Origin: Streptomyces sp. CB01635
Lineage (GTDB): Bacteria; Actinomycetota; Actinomycetes; Streptomycetales; Streptomycetaceae
Direction of reading: 5' to 3'
Length of the DNA stretch: 64,000 nucleotides
Assembly (NCBI RefSeq): GCF_002803065.1
Contig: NZ_NNBL01000021.1
Span: 82,417-146,416, forward strand
Numbering within the stretch: position 1 is the stretch's first letter; every line of letters begins with the position of its first letter. This document shows positions 16,895-24,700 of the stretch, one piece after another. Under the pieces are notes generated by a model. It was not told the DNA's origin. It saw only the letters and a list, made by a program, of their open reading frames with translations, and searched no databases. The position numbers and the translations under genes are program-made.

Positions 16895-18192
16895 AGGAGC
16901 TCCCTTCCGCGGGTCTCGGGCAGCCCGAAGAGGGCGATCACGGCGAGTGCGTACCCCACCGCACCGAAGATCAGGGCGCCGCCCACACCCCAGCTGTCGG
17001 CGAGGTACCCGACGAGCGTGGGGAAGACCGCTCCGACGGCACGCCCGGTGTTGTACGTGAAGCCCTGTCCCGTGCCGCGCACGGCCGTCGGGTAGAGCTC
17101 GCTGAGGAACGAGCCGAAGCCGCTGAAAATGGCCGACATGCAGAAACCGAGCGGGAAACCGAGCACAAGGAGAAGGCTGTTGGCCCCGTCGGGGATGCTC
17201 GTGTAGACGGCGATGCTCACCGCGGACAGCAGCGCGAAGAGCGCGATGTTGCGCTTGCGGCCGAGAAGGTCGGTGAGATAGCCCCCGGCCAGATAGCCGG
17301 CGAAGGCGCCGGAGATCAGGAACGTGAGATAGCCGCCGGTGCCGACGACTGTCAGGCCGCGCTCCGTCTTGAGGTACGTGGGTACCCAGGTGGCAAGCGT
17401 GTAGTAGCCGCCCTGGACACCCGTCGACAGGAGGACGGCGAACAGGGTGACGCGCCGCAGGCCGGGAGCGAAGATGGCCGCGAAGGAGCCCTTCTGCGCG
17501 TTCGTGTCCAGCTGTTCGGTCGCCTTGGGCGCGTCCTGCACCTGGCGCCGTACCCACAGGACGAGGAGTGCGGGCAGCGCCCCGGTCCAGAACATCACGC
17601 GCCACGCGAGGTCGTCGCCGAGGAACTGGAACACCAGCGTGTAGACGACCACGGCGAGCGCCCAGCCGACCGCCCACGCGCTCTGCACCGCTCCCAGGGT
17701 CCGGCCGCGGTTCCTGGCCGTGGCGTACTCGGCGACGAGGATCGCGCCGACCGCCCACTCGCCGCCGAAGCCGAGGCCCTGAAGGGCGCGGAAGACCAGC
17801 AGGGTCTCGTAGTTGGGGGCGAAGCCGCAGGCCACGGTGAAGACCGCGTACGTGATGACCGTGATCAGCAGGGCCTTCACGCGGCCCATGCGGTCCGCCA
17901 CGACGCCCGCGACGGCGCCGCCGATCGCGGAGACGACGAGCGTGACCGTGGTCAGCAGGCCGGTCTGGCCGCTGTCGAGCCCGAAGTACGCGGCCAGCGC
18001 GACCATGCTCAGCGGCAGCGTGAAGTAGTCGAACGAGTCGAGCGCATAGCCGCCGAAGGCGCCCCCGAAGGCGCGTCGGCCGCGCGGGCCGAGGTCGCGC
18101 AGCCAGCCGAAGGCGCCCTCGGAGGGCGGGAGTTCACCGGGGCGTGTGGGGGAGTCGGTCACGGTCGCGTCGGGCGGTGGGGTCGTGCTCAT
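16891..18192 (-). CDS. MFS permease of the 5-oxoproline operon
   Basis: The 433-residue sugar-porter/aromatic-acid-type MFS protein has twelve hydrophobic segments. The loops DRMGRVKAL (between helices 2 and 3) and DLLGRKRN (the equivalent loop of the second half), and FGGEWAVGA in helix 4, are visible. It is the first gene of the operon and divergent from the GntR regulator. Context suggests uptake of 5-oxoproline or a related carboxylate; sequence alone does not show the substrate. The ATG has GAGGT just upstream. Confidence 0.87.
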   Translation of the reverse strand: MSTTPPPDATVTDSPTRPGELPPSEGAFGWLRDLGPRGRRAFGGAFGGYALDSFDYFTLPLSMVALAAYFGLDSGQTGLLTTVTLVVSAIGGAVAGVVADRMGRVKALLITVITYAVFTVACGFAPNYETLLVFRALQGLGFGGEWAVGAILVAEYATARNRGRTLGAVQSAWAVGWALAVVVYTLVFQFLGDDLAWRVMFWTGALPALLVLWVRRQVQDAPKATEQLDTNAQKGSFAAIFAPGLRRVTLFAVLLSTGVQGGYYTLATWVPTYLKTERGLTVVGTGGYLTFLISGAFAGYLAGGYLTDLLGRKRNIALFALLSAVSIAVYTSIPDGANSLLLVLGFPLGFCMSAIFSGFGSFLSELYPTAVRGTGQGFTYNTGRAVGAVFPTLVGYLADSWGVGGALIFGAVGYALAVIALFGLPETRGRELL

Positions 18193-18286
18193 GGGCACCT
18201 CGCAGGAGGGGATTGGGTGCTTCCTGAGTGGGCTGAACCGAGGGGCGCGCTGCGTGCGGGGAACAGCGCCTGTCCGCCAAGGTAGA

Positions 18287-18303
18287 GGATCGTTGAACGA
18301 TCC
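18287..18303. promoter_or_regulatory. Palindromic GntR operator candidate
   Basis: The perfect palindrome GGATCGTT-G-AACGATCC (8-bp arms, 1-base centre) lies in the 159-base region between the MFS gene and the divergent GntR/FCD gene. It sits 95 bases from the MFS start and 49 from the regulator start. Its geometry fits a FadR-type dimer site controlling both directions. Confidence 0.7.
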
Positions 18304-18351
18304 CTCAATACCCATGTTGTTTCGTTCTGGTATCTGCGCTTGAATTCGGGC

Positions 18352-19056
18352 GTGGCCGAACTGAACGGACTGGCGGACGACCGCGCGCTCCTGGGGCGCA
18401 CCAGCACCGCCGAGCGGGTCGCGGACATCCTCAGGAGCCGCATCGCGGAGGGGTACTTCCCGCCCGGGACGCGCCTGTCGGAGGACAGCATCGGCGGTGC
18501 GCTCGGCATCTCGCGCAACACGCTGCGCGAGGCGTTCCGGCTGCTCACCCACGAGCGGCTCCTCGTGCACCAGCTCAACCGCGGCGTCTTCGTGCGCGTG
18601 CTCACCGTCGAGGACGTCGAGGACATCTACCTCACGCGCCGCCTCGTCGAGTGCGCCGTCGTACGCGGCCTCGGCCGTCCTCCGTACGACCTCGGCGCCG
18701 TGGCCGACGCGGTCGCCGACGGGCACCGCGCCGCGAAGGCGCGGGAGTGGAAGGGCGTCTCCACCGCCAACATCCACTTCCACCGGGAGCTCGTGGCGCT
18801 CGCGGGCAGCGCGCGGACCGACGAGCTGATGCGCAGCGTCTTCGCCGAACTGCGCCTCGCGTTCCACGTCGTGGACGACCCCCGCCGCCTGCACGAGCCC
18901 TATCTCGCCCGCAACAAGGAGATCCTCGGGACCCTGGAAGCGGGGCGCCCCGACGACGCCGAGCGGCTGCTCGACCAGTACCTCGACGACTCCCGCGAGG
19001 GCCTGGTCGACGTGTACGGCCGACGGGTCGCGCAGGGCGAACGGCCGGACGCCTGA
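18352..19056 (+). CDS. GntR-family regulator, FCD (FadR) subfamily
   Basis: The 234-residue protein has a winged helix-turn-helix at about 17-85 (AERVADILRSRI, LSEDSIGGALGISRNTLREAF, RGVFV). An all-helical FCD ligand domain follows, in which NIHFHRELV supplies typical metal-binding histidines. It is divergent from the 5-oxoproline operon with a palindrome between them, so it is most likely its repressor, responding to 5-oxoproline or a product. The GTG at 18352 is preferred; a TTG at 18340 would add four residues. Neither has a strong ribosome binding site. Confidence 0.85.
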   Translation: MAELNGLADDRALLGRTSTAERVADILRSRIAEGYFPPGTRLSEDSIGGALGISRNTLREAFRLLTHERLLVHQLNRGVFVRVLTVEDVEDIYLTRRLVECAVVRGLGRPPYDLGAVADAVADGHRAAKAREWKGVSTANIHFHRELVALAGSARTDELMRSVFAELRLAFHVVDDPRRLHEPYLARNKEILGTLEAGRPDDAERLLDQYLDDSREGLVDVYGRRVAQGERPDA

Positions 19057-19137
19057 CAGCCACCGTTCCCGGCGGTGCGGCGGGTCGCGGGGCGTGCGGT
19101 GCGGGCGGTCGCTTCTGCGCCGTTTCGACCGTTGTCA

Positions 19138-19151
19138 GACCTAGGACCTAG
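19138..19151. repeat. Tandem GACCTAG repeat before the SMC operon
   Basis: Two adjacent copies of the 7-mer GACCTAG end 10 bases before the GTG start of the first SMC-operon gene. CTAG is rare in high-GC DNA, so two copies in tandem are unlikely by chance. The position suits an operator or promoter element. Confidence 0.5.
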
Positions 19152-19161
19152 TCTGTGCTCC

Positions 19162-20688
19162 GTGACTTCGCCTGCCACCACGGAATCCGTTCCGCCCCAG
19201 CTCAGCGCGGGGCCGCGGCCCGCACCGGGCCCGGCCGCCGACGAAGGGCTCGCGCGCCGCCTTCGCGCGCTCGCCTGCACCGCGCCGCTGCACGACCTCG
19301 ACGTGCGCAAGGCCAATCTCGCGGGCGAGTACTCCGGATACGGCATGGCCGAGGTGGCGCTCTCCGCCATCGACCTCGTCACACTCAACATGGACTTCGA
19401 CACGGGCGCCGACCACGAGCAGATAGTGGCCAGGCTCATCCCCCGAGTCGGCGCACAGGCCCCGCAGCGCCCCGCCGCCGAGCACGAGCGCGTGGCCCGC
19501 TGGGTCCTGGAGAACCTGATCAACGTCGGCAGCGTCGACCGCGGCTTCCGCGCCGTGTACGGCACGTTCGCGCCCGACGGCTCCTATGTCCGCAGGGACT
19601 ACGACTTCAAGCTGATCGAGGAAGTCGCCGGCTACGGGGGAAGCGTCTACCTCCGCACCACCGACGAAGCGGTCAACGTCCTGGTGGGCGCCCTCGACAC
19701 CGACGTCACCAGCGCCCAGATCGCCGCCGAGGTGAAGCTGGAGGTGCTGATCAACCGCGGCCGTCTCGCCGACGCCCAGCTCGCCGCCGAGCAGGCCAGG
19801 TACCGGACGGTGCAGTACTCCGAGACCCTCCGAAGGGCCCTGGACGCGACCCGGAGGAACGTCCGCGCGGTGGACTGGCTGAACGCCGTCCCGGACATGA
19901 TCGCCGAGGCGCTCGACCACGTCGCCGACCGGTACCGCCACGAGAACGCGATCCTCACGAACATCCGCAAGGCCCGCGACGAGTCCGAGGACCCCGAGCA
20001 CAAGCGGCGCGCCGCCGAGCTCGTCGACATCGTCAAGGACTGCATCCGCCGGCACACACAGCTCCAGTCCCGCCTCCTCGAAGCGGGCCCCCTGTTCCGC
20101 GCCGAGCAGGACCGGCAGGCCTTCGCCGCCCCGTCCGCGCGCGCGGGCCTCGACCTGTACGGGCAACTCGTCGCGCCCCTGCTGCCGCTGCCGGTCGAGC
20201 AGGCGAGCCGCGTCACCGACGCGTTCTTCGCACGCGGGACGGGCATGCGCACGCCCGTGTCCGTACGGGTCGGAGACCTGATCGACATACTGCTGACGCC
20301 GCCCCAGGAGCGGGAGCACCTCGGCGTCGAGATGCCCGAGCCCGACCTGATCGCGACGCCCGACGACAGCCGGTTCAGCGAGGAGCAGCTGGCGAGCGCC
20401 ATGGAGCTGCTCGACCTTCCCTCCGACGCGCCGCGCCGGCTCTCCGGACTGCTCGCCGAGGCGCGCCGCCGCGACCCCGAACTGCCTTATCTGGTCGCCC
20501 TGCTGTCCGTCCACGCGGCCAGCCCGCCGGTCGGCACGGCCTACCGGCAGGGCGAGGAGAAGCTGCTGTTCGCCGTGGACGACGGCACCGAGCTCGACGA
20601 CCCGGAGTTCGGCGGCGCCGACCTCATCGTCGGCACGGCCCTCCTGGACGCCGCGGGCATGGCGGCCGACCGGACGGAGGCCGCGTAG
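19162..20688 (+). CDS. MukF/MksF/JetA-like kleisin subunit
   Basis: The 508-residue protein has an N-terminal winged-helix-like domain (about 45-135) and a helical middle with the charged, coiled-coil-prone stretch IRKARDESEDPEHKRRAAELVDIV. A C-terminal domain of about 100 residues follows. No catalytic motif is present. Gene order (this gene, then a MukE-size winged-helix protein, then a large SMC-like ATPase) matches MukFEB, MksFEB and Wadjet JetABC, which identifies it as the kleisin by position and architecture. Sequence similarity was not measured. The GTG start has no clear ribosome binding site, so a leaderless or very short-leader transcript is possible. Confidence 0.6.
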   Translation: MTSPATTESVPPQLSAGPRPAPGPAADEGLARRLRALACTAPLHDLDVRKANLAGEYSGYGMAEVALSAIDLVTLNMDFDTGADHEQIVARLIPRVGAQAPQRPAAEHERVARWVLENLINVGSVDRGFRAVYGTFAPDGSYVRRDYDFKLIEEVAGYGGSVYLRTTDEAVNVLVGALDTDVTSAQIAAEVKLEVLINRGRLADAQLAAEQARYRTVQYSETLRRALDATRRNVRAVDWLNAVPDMIAEALDHVADRYRHENAILTNIRKARDESEDPEHKRRAAELVDIVKDCIRRHTQLQSRLLEAGPLFRAEQDRQAFAAPSARAGLDLYGQLVAPLLPLPVEQASRVTDAFFARGTGMRTPVSVRVGDLIDILLTPPQEREHLGVEMPEPDLIATPDDSRFSEEQLASAMELLDLPSDAPRRLSGLLAEARRRDPELPYLVALLSVHAASPPVGTAYRQGEEKLLFAVDDGTELDDPEFGGADLIVGTALLDAAGMAADRTEAA

Positions 20689-20782
20689 TGCCGATCGCAT
20701 CGCACCGTGCCTCACCGCCGCGCGTCGCTGATAGCGACGTACACCCGTGCCTCGCCGTAGACCCGACCAAGGAGCACCAGCC

Positions 20783-21676
20783 GTGACCGATCACCCCGCA
20801 GAGCACGCCGCGTGGGGCGAGGCGGAGCCCTCGGAGGCTCCGGCGGCCGGCGCGCCCGTCACTCCGGCCGACGCCGCCGACGCGGCCCGCCTCGTGGCCT
20901 TCGGCCTCCAGCCCAAGCTGCAGCCCGCCCGCGACCAGGAGTACGCCGAGCTGCTGCGCCGCTACCGCGAGGACCCGCCGTTCGCGCGGCTCGCCGACGC
21001 CGTCGCCGCCGGGCTCGGCCTCGTCGTCCTGGAGGTCTCCACGCGCGCGGGGATGGCCGTGACCGCCGCGGAGGACTCCGTATTCGCCGTCCGGATGGGC
21101 GACTACGCGCGCCGCACCTCCGCCGACGGCAGCGACCGCTTCCTGCACGGCCTCGCGCACCTCGCCGTCGCCGCGATGGCGTTCCCGCGCCCCGAGGACC
21201 TCGCCGACGACGGCTACATCGGCCGCGTCACGGTCAACGGCGTGGACGCCTTCGTCCGCCAGGCCTGTCGCCGCCTGGAGGAGCGCGCCGAGGAGCGGGG
21301 CGAGAACACCGACCCGGCCTCCGACGCCCCGGGCCTCGAGGCGGCGTGGCGCATCTGGGCGAGGCGCAGCTCGACCGGCGCGACGAAGGACGCGCGCCGC
21401 CTCGCCGGATCCACCACCGGCATCGTCGCCAAGGCCGTCGCGTTCCTCACCGACTCCGGGTTCCTGCAGAGAACGGGCGACGACTCGGGCGGCACGTACC
21501 GCACCACGGCCCGCTACCAGCTCCAGGTCCGCGACCTGGCCGGCACCGCCGCCCTCTCCGAGCTGGCGGACCTCGGCATCGTGCCCGTCACGGACGGCTC
21601 CGCGAGCCTCCTGCCGCCCGCGGACGAGGACGACGGGGAGCTCGTGGCCGACGCGGGACTCCCCTTCCACTCCTGA
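20783..21676 (+). CDS. MukE/MksE/JetB-like winged-helix subunit
   Basis: The 297-residue protein starts at a GTG with AAGGAG eight bases upstream. It has a variable Ala/Glu-rich N terminus, a helical domain, and a C-terminal winged-helix-like part (AKAVAFLTDSGFLQR, then TYRTTARYQLQVRDLAG), as in MukE/JetB proteins that bind the kleisin. It is longer than E. coli MukE. Its place between the kleisin-like and SMC-like genes is the main evidence. A 94-base gap separates it from the upstream gene, without a visible terminator. Confidence 0.6.
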   Translation: MTDHPAEHAAWGEAEPSEAPAAGAPVTPADAADAARLVAFGLQPKLQPARDQEYAELLRRYREDPPFARLADAVAAGLGLVVLEVSTRAGMAVTAAEDSVFAVRMGDYARRTSADGSDRFLHGLAHLAVAAMAFPRPEDLADDGYIGRVTVNGVDAFVRQACRRLEERAEERGENTDPASDAPGLEAAWRIWARRSSTGATKDARRLAGSTTGIVAKAVAFLTDSGFLQRTGDDSGGTYRTTARYQLQVRDLAGTAALSELADLGIVPVTDGSASLLPPADEDDGELVADAGLPFHS

Positions 21677-21744
21677 CCGCCCACGCACCACCGCCCCACG
21701 ACGCCCCCCGCCTCACCGACTTACTACGACGAGAGTCCGCCGCC

Positions 21745-24700
21745 ATGTACGAGCTGTCCCGGATTCGCCTCTACTCCATCGGGCCCGCCGGTGCGCGCTA
21801 CGCCGACACCGTCCTGGACCTGCGGGGCGTCGGCGAGCCCGTGCCCGACCCCGCCCCCACCCAGGCGGAGTTCTTCGAGGACGAGCCCGTCGGGCCGCCG
21901 CGGCGCCCGGCGCCCGCGGGCGTGCTCTTCCTGGAGAACGGCGGCGGCAAGTCGGTCCTCCTCAAGCTGATCTTCTCCGTGATGCTGCCGGGCCACCGGA
22001 ACACGCTCGGCGGCGCCAGCTCCGGCGTGCTGCGCAAGTTCCTGCTCGCCGACGACTGCGGGCACGTGGCCCTGGAGTGGCAGCACACCCTCACGGGCGA
22101 GTGCGTCGTCGTCGGCAAGGTCAGCGAGTGGCGGGGGCGGCAGGTCTCGAACGACCCGCGCAAGTTCGCCGAGGCCTGGTACTCGCTGCGACCCGGGCCC
22201 GGCATGAGCCTGGACTCGCTGCCCGTCGCCGAGTCCTCCGCCGTACGGGCCTCGGCCGAGGGCGTCTCGGGCGCGCAGGGACGGCGGCGCACCATGAAGG
22301 GCTTCCGGGACGCACTGACCGACGCGGGCAAGGCGTACCCGCACCTCGAAGTGCACTGGGAAGAGATCCACGACCGGTGGAACGAGCACCTGGGCGAACT
22401 CGGCCTCGACCCCGAACTCTTCCGCTACCAGCGCGAGATGAACGCGGACGAGGGTGAGGCCGCCGGCCTCTTCGCCGTCAAGAAGGACTCCGACTTCACC
22501 GACCTGCTCCTGCGCGCCGTCACCGACACCCGGGACACGGACGGGCTGGCCGACCTGGTCAGCGGGTTCGGCAACAAGCTGGGGCGGCGGGCCGAGCTGA
22601 TCGCCGAACGCGAGTTCACCGCCGGCTCCGTGGACCTCCTCGGCCGCATCGTGGACGCCGCGGACACCCGGGCACGCGCGCGTGACGTGCACGCCGGAGC
22701 CGAGCGCCGCACCCGGACCCTGGCCCGCAGGCTCGCCGCCCGTGCCGCCCTGGAGCGCGGCCGTGCCGCCGACCTCGCCCAGCAGGTCACCGCCGCCGCG
22801 CACACCGTCGGCGAGGCGGAGCAGGCCCGCGGCCGCAGCGCCCTGATCGCTTCCGAACTGGCATACCGGCACGCCTCGTTGGCGCTGGCCGGAGCCGAGA
22901 AGGCCGCCGCAGCGCAGAAGCGTGAGCTGGCCGACGCACGCACCCTGCACGCTGCATGGCAGGCCGCCGAGGCCGTCCTGCGCCACCGCGCAGCCGCCGA
23001 CCGCTCCGCGCGCGTGGCCGTCGCCATCCGCGAGGCCGAGCGGGATGCCGCCCCGGCCCTCGCCGCCCGCGCCGAGGCCGCCGCCGACCTCGTACGCGCC
23101 CTGCACGGAGCCGCCGAGAGCGCCGAGGAGCTGGCCAACGAGGGCGAGGAGCGCTCCGCCGCGCTCCAGGAGGCGGGCGAGACCGCTCACCGCGACGCGA
23201 CTGTCGCCGCCACGGAGGCGCAGCGCGCCCGCAGCGAGGTCGGGCACCTGCGGCAGCGGCTCTCCGAGGTCGAACAGGAGACCGCCGAGGCGGTACGGGC
23301 CGGCTGGCTCGACGACACGGCGCCCGACGCCGACCCCGCGCGCGCGGCGCTCGCCGCGAGCGACGCAGAGAAGACCACGGTCGCCGCCTGGGACACGGCG
23401 CGTGACGCCGCCAGGCGCGCGAACGAGCACGCACGGGAGACGGCGGGCGCCGAGGCCCGCGCCGAACTCACCGCGGCCCGCGCCGCGGATGCCGCCACGG
23501 CCGCCGAGAACGCGTACGGGGCCGAGCACCGCGCCGCCGGTTCCCTCGCGCGCGAGGAGCGCGTCGCGGAGCTGCTCGGACTGTCCGGGGTCCCCGGGAT
23601 CCCCGCCGCAGGGGTGCCCGCGCCCCGGGGCGCGGTGGCCGGCGGAGCCGCGACCCGCCACGCGCGCGTGGCGACCGTCACCCGCGACCTCGGCGAAACC
23701 CCGCTCACGGCCGAGGAGTTGGACCGCGCGGCCGACGACCTCAAGGCGCTGCTCGACGACGGCGTCGCCTCCGCCGAACGCCAGCTCTTCGACCTGCGCA
23801 CGGCCGCGGCCGACGACGCCCGCATCCTCGGCGCGCTCGGTGACGGCGGGCTCCTGCCGCCGGGACCCGACGTCCTCGCCACCGTCGAGTTCCTCGGCGA
23901 GCATGGCATCCCCGCCCTGCCCGGCTGGCGCTACCTCGCCCAGGCCGTCGACCCCGTGGACCACGCGCGCGTGCTCGCCGCGCGCCCCGAGCTCGTCGAC
24001 GGCGTCGTCATCACCGACCCCGACACACACGCCCGGGCCCGCGAGGCACTCGCCGGCGCCGCCCTGCTGCCCCGCTCCGCCGTCGCCGTCGGCACGGCGG
24101 CCGCCCTGCTCGCCCCGACACCCCACGAGGAGACCGGCGACAGCGGCGTCTTCCTCGTGCCGCCGAACCCGGCTATGCACGACGAGCACGCCGCCGACGA
24201 GGAGCGGCAGGCGCTGCGCACGCGCGCGACCGAGCGCGACGAGGAGATCCGCGCCCTGGCCGCCCGGCTTTCCAAGGACCGGGAGCTCGCCGCCCGTATC
24301 GGCTCCTGGCGCACCGGCTGTCCGGACGGACGCCTCGCCGAACTGGCCGCCGCCGCACAGGAGGCACGCGCCTTCGCCGACGAGACCGAGGCCGAGCTCG
24401 CCGAGGCCCGCACTGTCCGCGCCGAGGCCGAAGAGACCGCGGTCGAGGCGACCCGCGTACGCGACGAGCGGCAGGACGCGGCCCAGCGCGCGCGGCGCGT
24501 CGCCGACGCCCTCGCGGGACTCGCGTTCCGGCTGCGCGAGCGCGCCGGCTGGCAGGTCAAGGTGCGCGAACTCGCCGACGAGGCCCTCGAGTCGGAGGCA
24601 CGCGCCCAGACCTGCCTGGAGCGCGCCCGCTCCGCCGACGAGGACCGCAGGGCGGCACAGCGCGCCGCCGACGACGCCCGCCGAACCGCCCGTGCCCTGC

